Origin: Betaproteobacteria bacterium
GTDB taxonomy: Bacteria; Pseudomonadota; Gammaproteobacteria; Burkholderiales; Usitatibacteraceae
DNA length: 64,000 nt
Assembly (NCBI GenBank): GCA_016711875.1
Contig: JADJSD010000003.1
Coordinates: 992,001-1,056,000 of the forward strand
Direction: 5' to 3'
Positions 25,676 to 34,043 of the stretch are shown here, piece after piece (position 1 is the first letter of the stretch; every line of letters begins with the position of its first letter). The notes below the pieces were generated by a model, which was given only the letters and a program-made list of their open reading frames with translations, had not been told where the DNA came from and made no database searches. The translations under genes were made by a program, and so were the position numbers.

Positions 25676-26871
25676 AAGACCTTCGCATCCTCTATCACCA
25701 CCGCACCCAGGGCCGGGGCGCCGAGGCGGTCCATATTTCCAGCATCGTGCTCGCGCTGCGCGAGATGGGCCACCACGTCACGGTCCTCTCGCCTCCCGGG
25801 ATCGATCCCATGGACCCGGCCGCCAGCGCCCCCGTCGACAAGTCGAAGAACGTGCAGACGAGCGGCGTGCAGAGCCTCTGGAAGCTCGTGAGCCGGCACC
25901 TGCCCAACTTTCTCTTCGAACTGGCGGAGATCGCCTACAACGTGCCGGCCTCGCGACGACTCGCCGCCGCCCTGGACGCCGAGCCGTACGACCTGGTTTA
26001 CGAGCGGTATGCGTTCTACCTCGTGGCGGGCGCCCGCGCGGCGCATCGCCGGGGCATCGCGTTCGTGCTCGAGGCGAACGAGGTGAGCGGCATCCCGAAC
26101 CGGGCGCGCCGGCAGGCGTTCCCCGGACTGTGCGCGAGATTCGAGCGGCACCTGTTCGCGCGCTGCACGGGCATCCACACGGTCTCGTCGTACCTGCGGA
26201 ACATGATCCTGCGGCAGGGCGTGCCGGAGTCTCGCGTGCATGTGGTTCCCAACGCCTTCAACGTGGAGAAGGTCCGCGGCATCGAACGTGACGAAGCCCT
26301 CGCGGCGACCCTCGGGCTGGCCGGCCGCCGCGTAATGGGCTTCGCGGGCTGGTTCGACCGTTGGGACCGGCTCGACTTCTTCATCGACGTGTTCGCGCAG
26401 GTGCGCGCGAGGCATCCGGGCGTGGCGCTGATGCTCATCGGCGACGGCCCCGTGCTCGTCGACGCCCGCCGCGCCGTCGCCGACCGCGGCGTGGCGCAGG
26501 ACGTGGTTTTCACGGGCGCGGTGCCGCGGGCGCAGGTGCTCCACTACCTCAACCTGCTCGACCTCGCGGTCCTGCCGCACTCGAACGACTTCGGTTCACC
26601 GGTGGTGATGTTCGAATTCATGGCGCTGAAGAAGCCGGTGGTGGCTCCGCGCCTGCCGCCCATCGAGGACGTCCACCTCGACGGCCAGACCGCGCGCCTC
26701 TTCACGCCCCTGGACGCCGCCCAGTGCCGCGACGCGATCGAACGGATGCTGGACGATCCCTCAGAAGCGCAGGCCATCGCCGATCGCGCGTACGCGCTGC
26801 TGACCGACAGGCATACCTGGAAGCGCAATGCGGAGATGATCCTGGAGGCGGCCGGACTGGCCCGCCCCTGA
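25672..26871 (+). CDS. Glycosyltransferase family 4
   Basis: 399 residues, GT-B fold. The N-terminus KDLRILYHHRTQGRGAEAVH fits the acceptor domain. The donor half has VMGFAGWFDRWDRLDFFIDVF, LMLIGDGPVLVDARR and PHSNDFGSPVVMFEFMALKKPVVAP, where the first glutamate of the usual E-x7-E is replaced by a different arrangement around SPVVMFEFMA. Overlap with the previous gene (ATGA) shows coupling. It ends the second plus-strand run and is convergent with the ATPase gene at 26891, with only 19 bp between and no clear terminator. Confidence 0.86.
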   Translation: MKDLRILYHHRTQGRGAEAVHISSIVLALREMGHHVTVLSPPGIDPMDPAASAPVDKSKNVQTSGVQSLWKLVSRHLPNFLFELAEIAYNVPASRRLAAALDAEPYDLVYERYAFYLVAGARAAHRRGIAFVLEANEVSGIPNRARRQAFPGLCARFERHLFARCTGIHTVSSYLRNMILRQGVPESRVHVVPNAFNVEKVRGIERDEALAATLGLAGRRVMGFAGWFDRWDRLDFFIDVFAQVRARHPGVALMLIGDGPVLVDARRAVADRGVAQDVVFTGAVPRAQVLHYLNLLDLAVLPHSNDFGSPVVMFEFMALKKPVVAPRLPPIEDVHLDGQTARLFTPLDAAQCRDAIERMLDDPSEAQAIADRAYALLTDRHTWKRNAEMILEAAGLARP

Positions 26872-26890
26872 GGGTGCAGGCGCGGGGGAT

Positions 26891-27832
26891 TCAGTCCTGG
26901 TCGATCGCCGCCACCCGGAGCCCAGGGTCGGCGCCTTGCCTGGCGACCGGAGCAGCCGAGACGGCGCGGTCGCCGGGACCCGTGTCTTCCACGCCCTCGG
27001 CGGAGAGTCCGGCGGGCTCGAGCGTCTCCTCGTCGATTTCCGCGGCGATCTCGCGGACCATCGCCGCGGAGAAGTTCGCATCGCCTTTCAGGTAACCCGC
27101 CAGCAACATCCTGTCCACGAGGAGGTTGATCCGGCGCGGAATTCCGCCGCTCGCCTGGTGGACCGCAATGAACGCCTCGGGCCCGATCGTCGGCAAGCCC
27201 TTCCACCCCACGCGTCCGAGCCGGTGCTCGATGTAGTGCCGGGTATCGTCGCCCTCGAGGGGCCCGATGTGGGAAGCGGCGATCACCCGCTGCCTGAGCT
27301 GGTGGAACTGCGGGCTGCGGATGATGCGGCGGAATTCGGGCTGCCCCACGAGAAACGTCTGAAGCAGCGCGTGGTTGCCCAACTGGAAATTGGACAGCAT
27401 CCGGAGCTCTTCGAGCGCGCGCGGCGGGAGGTTCTGGGCCTCGTCGACGATCAGCAGGCAACGCCGGCCATCGCGCGCGTGCGCGGCGAGACAGGCCTCG
27501 AGCTCGAGAAGCAGGTCCGCCTTCGGCAGGTCCCGCGTGTTGATCCCGAACCCCGCAACCACCATCCGCAAGGTATCGTCGGCTTCGAGCTGCGTGCTGA
27601 CCAGGTTGGTCGCGACGATGCTTCCCTGGTCCAGCTTCGACAGCAGGTTCCGGACAATCGTCGTCTTGCCGGCCCCGACCTCGCCGGTGATGACGATGAA
27701 ACCCTCTCCCTGGTGGACGCCGTACTCCACGAACGCCATCGCGCGCTTGTGCTGCCGGCTCGCGAAATAGAAGCTCGGGTCCGGATTGAGCTGGAACGGC
27801 TTCGCCGAAAACCCGTAGAAGGATTCGTACAT
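26891..27832 (-). CDS. XrtA/PEP-CTERM-associated AAA ATPase (TIGR03015-like)
   Basis: 313 residues. The N-terminus MYESFYGFSAKPFQLNPDP is the signature of this family. Walker A is GEVGAGKTT and Walker B is CLLIVDEAQN, with sensor-type residues in VGQPEFRRI. It resembles ExeA/GspA-type secretion ATPases and is almost always next to EPS export genes in XrtA bacteria; its precise job is not established. The C-terminal about 45 residues are low in conservation and acidic. The ATG at 27832 lies 6 bp after the outer-membrane gene's stop, so it is the last gene of the EPS export operon. Confidence 0.9.
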   Translation of the reverse strand: MYESFYGFSAKPFQLNPDPSFYFASRQHKRAMAFVEYGVHQGEGFIVITGEVGAGKTTIVRNLLSKLDQGSIVATNLVSTQLEADDTLRMVVAGFGINTRDLPKADLLLELEACLAAHARDGRRCLLIVDEAQNLPPRALEELRMLSNFQLGNHALLQTFLVGQPEFRRIIRSPQFHQLRQRVIAASHIGPLEGDDTRHYIEHRLGRVGWKGLPTIGPEAFIAVHQASGGIPRRINLLVDRMLLAGYLKGDANFSAAMVREIAAEIDEETLEPAGLSAEGVEDTGPGDRAVSAAPVARQGADPGLRVAAIDQD

Positions 27833-27838
27833 GACGAA

Positions 27839-29404
27839 TCAGTAGCCGTACGAAACGACCGCGAAGGCGGCTGTCTCCCGGTAGCTGCCGGTCGCCGCGG
27901 TGGTGTCGAACTTCGCACGCCGGACGCCGAGCGTCGCGCTCGTCCGCACGCCGAGGCGGGTCACCAGGCGAATCGAGGTGTCGTACTGGCGGGTGTCGGG
28001 CGCCCCGTCCGAAACGCCATCGGTCACCAGGCGCGTGTACGAGATCGTGGCCGTCGTGTTGGGCGTGAGCCGGGCCGCCCAGTTCGCGCCGTATCCCCGG
28101 CGCGACAGGTCGTTGCTTCCGACGGGCACCGTGCCGCCGCTCAAATCCGCGCCGATCTCTCGCTCTTCGCGGTCCGACACCGAAAACGTCACGGTGTGGA
28201 TTGTCCCCTGGAAGACAGCCGACGCTTCCTGGGAGCGGTAAACGACGGGCCTCGCGCTCAGCAGGGAGCCCGAAAGCGGCGTGCTGGCGGGCAGGCCCAG
28301 GGTCGAGACCTGGCTGCGCGCCTGCTCTTCCCTCGCGTCGGGGTCGGCCACCGTGGAGGCGAGCAGTTCCGCCAGCAACTCGGCCAGCGAGGCGCGGCCA
28401 CCGGCTCCCGAGAGCCCGGGCAATATTGCCGCGTCCTTGCGGGTGGAAATGCGAAACACCGTTCTGCGGGCGCGATGGGTGGCGCTGGCGCTGTAGCCGT
28501 CCCCGAAAAAGCGGCGCTCGATCAGCCCGGCCACCTGGGTGCGAGGCGACGGAATCCAGGCGATGCCGACGCCCGGTGTGTCGTTCCGGCGCTCCGGCGG
28601 CCCGGCGAAGTCCGTGCGGTCGTAGCCTTCGCCCAGCCAGAAGCGCAGGTCGGACCGAACCGACACGAACAGCTTCGCGCGCAGGCGCGAATCGTCGAGT
28701 TTCCCGATGACGTCGTTGCGAGCCGACACGGTGCTGCCCTCGACCAGCCAGTTGAGGGTCGCCGACGACGGCTGGCCTCCGATACGCCCGATCCACTCTG
28801 TGGTGCGCGTATCCGGCAAGGTGGCGTCGTCCGTCCGGATTTCCCCCTCGCTCAACCGAAGCTGGTAGTTCGCCGACGTCCCGACAGCCCCCTTCAGGTA
28901 AGGCGAAACCTGGACCGTCGTCGTCTCGACGCTGTTGGCGCTCGAGGTCGGCGAGCCGGGCGCCGAGACGGAGCCGAACGGGGACCGGCTTTCCTGCGTC
29001 GTGTCGGCCCGGGCGTCGACGAAAAGGTAGTTCTTGAAGGCCTCGACCGTGAATCGCGAGGCGAGGAAGTTCTGGGAGGAGTCCAGCTGGGAGGCGCCCG
29101 AGTAGCGCAGCTCGTGCAATCGATACTCGAGAAAACCCCGGACCCGCGCCCCGTTCGCGTCGACGCGCAGGCCCGGCGAAAGATCGGTGATCCAGCCGCG
29201 CTGGCGCAAGTCGTCGGCCGCCAGCGCGACGTTGTCCGAATACGTCTCGCCAAGCGAAACGGACGGCACGATCCGCCAGGTTTCGGCGCGAGCCGCTCCG
29301 GCGGCCACCACCAGGAGAATCGCGAGAACGATCCGTTGCGGACCCGGGCAGGCATCCGGTCGCGATCTCGCCCGCCCGGACGCGAAACCGCGGCGGTGCC
29401 TCAC
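27839..29404 (-). CDS. Outer-membrane beta-barrel protein of the XrtA EPS system (TIGR03016-like)
   Basis: 521 residues from GTG 29404, whose GTGA overlaps the kinase stop. A signal segment (RIVLAILLVVAAGAARAE) is followed by alternating polar/hydrophobic strands ending in a terminal aromatic (FAVVSYGY), typical of outer-membrane barrels. The opening WRIVPSVSLGETYSDNVALA and the internal barrel repeats match the PEP-CTERM-associated outer-membrane family. It probably forms part of the EPS exit path in the outer membrane or modulates it. It lies between the tyrosine kinase and the ATPase, as in many XrtA loci. Confidence 0.85.
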   Translation of the reverse strand: MRHRRGFASGRARSRPDACPGPQRIVLAILLVVAAGAARAETWRIVPSVSLGETYSDNVALAADDLRQRGWITDLSPGLRVDANGARVRGFLEYRLHELRYSGASQLDSSQNFLASRFTVEAFKNYLFVDARADTTQESRSPFGSVSAPGSPTSSANSVETTTVQVSPYLKGAVGTSANYQLRLSEGEIRTDDATLPDTRTTEWIGRIGGQPSSATLNWLVEGSTVSARNDVIGKLDDSRLRAKLFVSVRSDLRFWLGEGYDRTDFAGPPERRNDTPGVGIAWIPSPRTQVAGLIERRFFGDGYSASATHRARRTVFRISTRKDAAILPGLSGAGGRASLAELLAELLASTVADPDAREEQARSQVSTLGLPASTPLSGSLLSARPVVYRSQEASAVFQGTIHTVTFSVSDREEREIGADLSGGTVPVGSNDLSRRGYGANWAARLTPNTTATISYTRLVTDGVSDGAPDTRQYDTSIRLVTRLGVRTSATLGVRRAKFDTTAATGSYRETAAFAVVSYGY

Positions 29405-30312
29405 TTGCCGGCCCCCGGCCCCTGGCCGTACCCGTAGCCGTAGCCGTACGAGTAACTGCCGTCCGGTGTCTGGGGAGCCCCGTTCAGCAGCAGGAGCTTG
29501 AGCGGGCAGGATTCGATGGTCGCGAGCGCCTGCGTGACGTCGCGCTGCAGCGTGCGTTCGGCACGCACGACGAACACGATCTGCCCCATCTGCGTCGCCA
29601 GCACGCGAGACTCGGTCGTCACGAGGAGCGGCGGCGAGTCGAAGATGATGATCCGGTCGGGATAGCGCGTGGCCAGTTCGCCGACCAGCGACGTCATCGC
29701 GTTGCTCGCCAGCATTTCCGCGGCGCGCGGGTGCGCGTTCCCGCTGGGGATGAACGAGAGCTTTTCCACGCCGGTATGCATGTGCACGTCGCTGAACCGG
29801 ACGGAGGGATCGCTCAGCAGGTCCAGGAGGCCGGGTGACTGGCGCAACCCCAGCAACGTCGGAAGGGACGGACGAATCACGTCGGCGTCCACCAGCAGCA
29901 CCGAACGGTCCAACTCCATCGCGATGCTCATCGCGAGGTTGAACGCCGAAAACGACTTGCCTTCTCCGGGCAGCGAACTCGTGATCATGATCAGGTTGGC
30001 ACGGGCCACGCCGCTTCCGCCGGCCGGGTTCGCATTGGCGAGCAGCGGTCGCTTGATCACCCGGAATTCCTCGGCGATGCGCGAACGCGTGTCTTCGGGG
30101 GAGACGAGCCCCATCGCGGCCAGACGCCGCATGTCGATCGGGAAACTCGCCGACCGCACCGCAGGCTCGACCGGCGCGGCCGCGATCGCCGATGGAGCCG
30201 GCTGGGACACCGCCGGGGACGATTGCGGGTCGATGACGTCCGGGGCGTCCGTCCCGAATCCGGCTCGGCGCAATTCGTCGAGTCGCTTGACGGCCTGCTC
30301 GATGAGGCTCAT
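29401..30312 (-). CDS. XrtA-associated tyrosine autokinase (BY-kinase, TIGR03018-like)
   Basis: 303 residues; cytosolic partner of the chain-length determinant. BY-kinase motifs are Walker A in ITSSLPGEGKSFSAFNLA, Walker A' in VLLVDADVIRPSLP and Walker B in IIIFDSPPLLV. The C-terminus carries a run of alternating tyrosines (YSYGYGYGYGQ), the expected autophosphorylation cluster that tunes polymer length in Wzc/EpsD-type systems. The start is ATG 30312, 10 bp after the chain-length gene. An Ala/Pro-rich linker (about residues 25-55) precedes the ATPase core. Its stop overlaps the outer-membrane gene start. Confidence 0.92.
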   Translation of the reverse strand: MSLIEQAVKRLDELRRAGFGTDAPDVIDPQSSPAVSQPAPSAIAAAPVEPAVRSASFPIDMRRLAAMGLVSPEDTRSRIAEEFRVIKRPLLANANPAGGSGVARANLIMITSSLPGEGKSFSAFNLAMSIAMELDRSVLLVDADVIRPSLPTLLGLRQSPGLLDLLSDPSVRFSDVHMHTGVEKLSFIPSGNAHPRAAEMLASNAMTSLVGELATRYPDRIIIFDSPPLLVTTESRVLATQMGQIVFVVRAERTLQRDVTQALATIESCPLKLLLLNGAPQTPDGSYSYGYGYGYGQGPGAGK

Positions 30313-30322
30313 CGCGGCGCCC

Positions 30323-31852
30323 CTAGGCCAGTCGCATCGCGACGAAGCTCGCGACGTAGACGCCCATCAGGGCCGCGACGATCCCGGCCAGCCGGAACTT
30401 CTCCCGTCTCTGGTCCCGTTCCTGCGCATCGGTGACGCACTCCGAGACGAGGCCGAGCAGAGGCAGCCCCGTCGCCTCGCGCAGGGCGCGCCCGTCCGAG
30501 AAGGTCGGCCGAAGCGCCCACGCGGCGTAGGCCGCGACGACGCCCGCGGCCAGGGCAAGGGCGAGCGCCAGCGGAAACAACAGGGTGCGATTGGGCGCCA
30601 CCGGCTGCGGCGACACGCGCGGCGGGTCGACGAGGCGGAAACTGCCGACGCCTTCGACCGACTGCATTTCGCCGGAGATCGCCGCCGATTCCCGGCGCGA
30701 GACGAGGAGCTCGTAGTTTTTCTTGTTGACGTCGTAGTCCCGGTTGAGCTGGGCGTACTCCGCCTCGAGTTGCGGCACCATGGCGGCCGATGCCTTCAGG
30801 GTTTCGTATCGCGACGAGTACTCCGCCACCCGCGCGGACAGCGACGCGACCTGGGCCTCTGCCTGGGTGAGCGAGACCTTCAGCGTCTCGGCCGCGCGCG
30901 TTCCTCCCGTGACCGTGACCGCCGAGGCGGCCGGGTCCGAGGCACGCGCCGCCAGGGCCTGATGCCGCTGCTGCTCCAGTTCCGCGAGCGTACGCCGGGC
31001 GCCCTGGACATCCGGGTGGTTCGGCGTGTATCGCTGGAGGAGAGAATCGATGTTGCGCCGCGTCGCCTCGATCCTCGCATCGAGATCGGCGATCGCATAC
31101 GAACTGGACTGCCCGCCAGTCGAGGGGGCGGCCGTGCTCTCGCTCGCGAGCCCGCGGCGAAGGGCGTCCCTCGAGCGCTCGGCCTCGCGCAGTTCGAGCC
31201 GGGCCTGGTTCAACTGGTTGCGCGCTTCCGTCATGCGCACGAAGAAATCCTTTCCGTCGCCCGGGGTCATGCCGAAATACCGAAGCCGGAATTCCTTGAG
31301 CCGGTTCTCCGCTTCCTGAAGCTTCGTCTCGTAGATCTTGATCTGGTCCTCGATGAAGCGCTTGGCCGCCTCCGTGTCGCTTTCCTTGTTCCCCTTGCTG
31401 GACTCGATGAACATGGCCGCCAGCAACTCGATGACTTCCCGCGCCCGTTCCGGGCTCTTGTTCCGGTAGGCGAGCGTGTAAAGGTTGCCGCGGCCGGCGC
31501 TCTTGAACTCCAGGGTCTTCATCAGCCCGTCCACGAGCCGGTCGCGCTCCTGGCTGCTCTTGACCTCGGCGTCCAACTTCGCCATCTCGACGAGCTTCTC
31601 GACGTTCGGACGGCTGATGACCACCCGGCCGAGCATCGCGATGCGCTGCTCGTCGTTGGGCTGGACGGTGAGACCCGTCATGAGTGGCTTGAGGATCGAA
31701 TCCGTATTGACGAAGATCCGCGCCGTGGCCTCGTACCGTTCCGGGATCGTGAAGACCACGGCAAGCGCGATCAGGCCCACCGCCCAGGCGCAAGCCGCCC
31801 CCAGCCAGCGAAACCGCCACATCCCTCGCAGGACGGTGGCGGCCGCTCGCAT
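30323..31852 (-). CDS. XrtA-system polysaccharide chain-length determinant (TIGR03007-like, Wzz/GNVR)
   Basis: About 509 residues. An N-terminal membrane helix (LGAACAWAVGLIALAVVFTIP) leads to YEATARIFVNTDSILKPLM, typical of this family. A long coiled-coil periplasmic region and a GNVR-type segment (QLNRDYDVNKKNYELLVSRRE) follow, then two more membrane helices near the C-terminus. It pairs with the tyrosine kinase to set polymer length and link to the export channel. The start is not certain: ATG 31852 is chosen because LRGMWRFRWLG follows closely as in the family; GTG 31855 and TTG 31879 are alternatives without better ribosome sites. Confidence 0.88.
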   Translation of the reverse strand: MRAAATVLRGMWRFRWLGAACAWAVGLIALAVVFTIPERYEATARIFVNTDSILKPLMTGLTVQPNDEQRIAMLGRVVISRPNVEKLVEMAKLDAEVKSSQERDRLVDGLMKTLEFKSAGRGNLYTLAYRNKSPERAREVIELLAAMFIESSKGNKESDTEAAKRFIEDQIKIYETKLQEAENRLKEFRLRYFGMTPGDGKDFFVRMTEARNQLNQARLELREAERSRDALRRGLASESTAAPSTGGQSSSYAIADLDARIEATRRNIDSLLQRYTPNHPDVQGARRTLAELEQQRHQALAARASDPAASAVTVTGGTRAAETLKVSLTQAEAQVASLSARVAEYSSRYETLKASAAMVPQLEAEYAQLNRDYDVNKKNYELLVSRRESAAISGEMQSVEGVGSFRLVDPPRVSPQPVAPNRTLLFPLALALALAAGVVAAYAAWALRPTFSDGRALREATGLPLLGLVSECVTDAQERDQRREKFRLAGIVAALMGVYVASFVAMRLA

Positions 31853-31898
31853 CACATCGTTCAGGTCCGAGGCTTGCAAGGGCTTCGTGCTCTCGGTG

Positions 31899-32516
31899 TC
31901 AGAACCAGCCCTGCGGAATGATGACGACGTCACCCGGGCGCATCTCGACGTTGGCCGAGACGTCGCCCCGCTTGATGAGATCGCGGATGCGGACGCTGTA
32001 TTGCTTGTTGCCTTCGCCGGTGCGAAGGATCGACGCGCCATTGCCATCGGCGAAATCGGTGATGCCGCCCACGGCGATCATCACATCCAGCAACGTCATC
32101 TTCTGCCGGAAGGGAAGCACCTGCGGCCGGGTAGCCTCGCCGACGACGCGAATCTGCTCGCTGTAGGTTCCCGCGAAGGTGGTCACGACCACGCTTACCA
32201 CGGGGTCCCGGATGTACTTCGCCAGAGCCTTTTCGATGTCCCGGGCGAGCGTCGTGGGATCCTTGCCGATCGCGGGCAGGTCGTCGACGAGCGGTGCGGC
32301 GATCCGGCCGTCCGGTCTCACGGGCACGGTGGCCGAGAGTTCCGGGTTCCGGAAAACGACGATGTTCAGGACGTCGCCGGGGCCGATGGTGTAGCGGTAC
32401 TCGGAGACTCCCGCGTTGGCCGGCGCCGGTGGGTAGGACGTCGCGCAGGCCGCCAGAAACGCGGCCGCGAGGGCGCAGATCGACTTCGCAAGGAATCGAC
32501 GCATTGTGTAGGTCAT
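31899..32516 (-). CDS. XrtA-system polysaccharide export lipoprotein (Wza/TIGR03027-like)
   Basis: 205 residues. The signal peptide ends in the lipobox LAAC (processed near residue 24), so the mature protein is anchored to the outer membrane. The Poly_export domain is clear (YTIGPGDVLNIVVFRNPELS, VRPDGRIAAPLVDDLPAIG), followed by a SLBB domain (IRVVGEATRPQVLPFRQKMTL) and a closing VEMRPGDVVIIPQGWF. It is shorter than Wza, as usual in this system. ATG 32516 has an excellent GGGGAGG site 5 bp upstream. It appears to head the export operon (32516 down to 26891), with a promoter candidate at 32553-32568. Confidence 0.92.
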   Translation of the reverse strand: MTYTMRRFLAKSICALAAAFLAACATSYPPAPANAGVSEYRYTIGPGDVLNIVVFRNPELSATVPVRPDGRIAAPLVDDLPAIGKDPTTLARDIEKALAKYIRDPVVSVVVTTFAGTYSEQIRVVGEATRPQVLPFRQKMTLLDVMIAVGGITDFADGNGASILRTGEGNKQYSVRIRDLIKRGDVSANVEMRPGDVVIIPQGWF

Positions 32517-32552
32517 GGATCCTCCCCGGAAACCTCAATATTACCTGCGTGC

Positions 32553-32568
32553 GGCAGCAAAAGTCCCA
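32553..32568 (-). promoter_or_regulatory. Candidate sigma-54-like promoter of the EPS export operon
   Basis: Minus-strand text TGGGACTTTTGCTGCC has GG and GC ten bases apart and 5 of 6 matches at -24, but only 3 of 5 at -12. It is placed about 37 bp before the export gene's ATG. The rest of the 163-bp gap between 32516 and 32680 shows nothing else convincing. Confidence 0.3.
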
Positions 32569-32679
32569 CCGCGCCGCGAGGCCGGTGTGACAACCGGAAC
32601 GAATGCACCCGTTCGAGGATCCCGGCTCCCGGCCGAAGGCCAGCCGCGCCGCCGGACCCGGGAAGCGGGCGGGGCGCCG

Positions 32680-34029
32680 CTAGAGGCGCCAGACGTCGAA
32701 GCCGCGCGCCCGCAGGCTCTCGCCGTCGGCCTGGCTCTTCACGTCCACGTAGACGCCGGACGGCTCGAGCTTGGCGGCGATCTCGTCCATCGGGCGTTGC
32801 GCGAACTCCCGGTGGGAAACGGCAGCGACGATGGCCGCTGACCGGGGCAGTTCATCCCAACCCAAGAGGCGGACGCCGTACTCGCGTTCGGCTTCCTCCG
32901 GGTCGGCGATCGGATCGTGCACGAAGACTTCCGCCCCGTACGACTTCAATTCGCGGATCACGTCGATCACCTTGGAATTGCGGATGTCCGGGCAGTTTTC
33001 CTTGAAAGTGAGGCCGAGCACGATCACCGGCTGGCCCTTGACGGGGAAGCCCCGGAGAATCAGGCGCTTGACCGTCTGCTCCGCCACGTACTTGCCCATG
33101 CCGTCGTTGATCTTGCGTCCCGACAGGATCACCTGCGGGTGATACCCCATCGTGACCGCCTTGTACGTGAGGTAGTAGGGATCGACGCCGATGCAGTGCC
33201 CGCCGACCAGCCCGGGCCGGAAGGGGAGGAAATTCCATTTCGTCCCCGCGGCCTGCAGCACTTCCAGCGTGTCGATGCCGAGTTCGTGGAAGATGATCGC
33301 CAGCTCGTTCACCAACGCGATGTTCAGGTCGCGCTGCGTGTTCTCGATGACCTTCGCCGCCTCGGCGACCTTGATCGAACTGGCGCGGTGCACGCCCGCC
33401 ACGATGACGCTTGCGTAGACCTGGGCGACACGCTCGAGCGTCTCCGGAGTATCGCCGGACACGATCTTCACGATTCGCGTGAGCGTGTGCTGCCGGTCGC
33501 CCGGGTTGATCCGCTCGGGCGAATAGCCGACGAAGAAGTCCCGTTTCCACTTCAGGCCGGAGTGGCGCTCGATCACCGGCACGCAGACTTCCTCGGTCGC
33601 GCCCGGATAGACGGTCGACTCGAACACGATGGTCGCGCCCTTGCGCAGGTTGCGCCCGACGAATTCGCTCGCGCTCACGAGCGGGGAAAAATCCGGATTG
33701 TGGGCGTCGTCGACGGGGGTCGGAACCGCGACGATCACGAAATCGGCCTGGCGCAGGTCCGCGGCATCCGTGGTCACCTGCAGGCGCTTGGCCGCCCTCA
33801 GGTCTTCCGGGGCCACCTCGCCGGTCGGATCCACGCCCCGGCGATAGGCATCGACCTTCTCTTGCGACAGGTCGAACCCGATCGTCCGGAAGGCCTTTCC
33901 GAACTCGACCGCCAGGGGAAGTCCCACGTAGCCCAGGCCCACCACGCCGATCACGGCGGCGGCGGGTTTCGGTTCGGGGTTGGATCGTTCGGCGACGGGA
34001 CTGGATTCGGGCGAAAGGGCGGTGACCAT
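32680..34029 (-). CDS. tviB: Nucleotide-sugar dehydrogenase (UDP-GlcNAc/UDP-Glc 6-dehydrogenase, TviB/VipA-like)
   Basis: 449 residues from ATG 34029. An N-terminal Rossmann domain has GVVGLGYVGLPLAVEFGKAF; the middle has ESTVYPGATEEVCVPV and the lysine/asparagine region KVAEAAKVIENTQRDLNIA; the catalytic cysteine motif is GGHCIGVDPYYL. It oxidises a UDP-sugar at C6 to a uronic acid, giving an acidic EPS precursor. The ERINPGD stretch and overall length fit the TviB/WbpA group acting on UDP-N-acetylhexosamines rather than plain UDP-glucose; this is likely, not certain. It follows the sugar transferase by 14 bp in the same operon. Confidence 0.88.
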   Translation of the reverse strand: MVTALSPESSPVAERSNPEPKPAAAVIGVVGLGYVGLPLAVEFGKAFRTIGFDLSQEKVDAYRRGVDPTGEVAPEDLRAAKRLQVTTDAADLRQADFVIVAVPTPVDDAHNPDFSPLVSASEFVGRNLRKGATIVFESTVYPGATEEVCVPVIERHSGLKWKRDFFVGYSPERINPGDRQHTLTRIVKIVSGDTPETLERVAQVYASVIVAGVHRASSIKVAEAAKVIENTQRDLNIALVNELAIIFHELGIDTLEVLQAAGTKWNFLPFRPGLVGGHCIGVDPYYLTYKAVTMGYHPQVILSGRKINDGMGKYVAEQTVKRLILRGFPVKGQPVIVLGLTFKENCPDIRNSKVIDVIRELKSYGAEVFVHDPIADPEEAEREYGVRLLGWDELPRSAAIVAAVSHREFAQRPMDEIAAKLEPSGVYVDVKSQADGESLRARGFDVWRL

Positions 34030-34043
34030 GGCGGAGGGAGTCT

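Noticed and set aside
19995..26871. Possible exosortase among the membrane proteins of the EPS run
   Set aside because: The multi-spanning proteins here show GT2, YdcF or ligase motifs; none has the exosortase Cys/Arg/His pattern.
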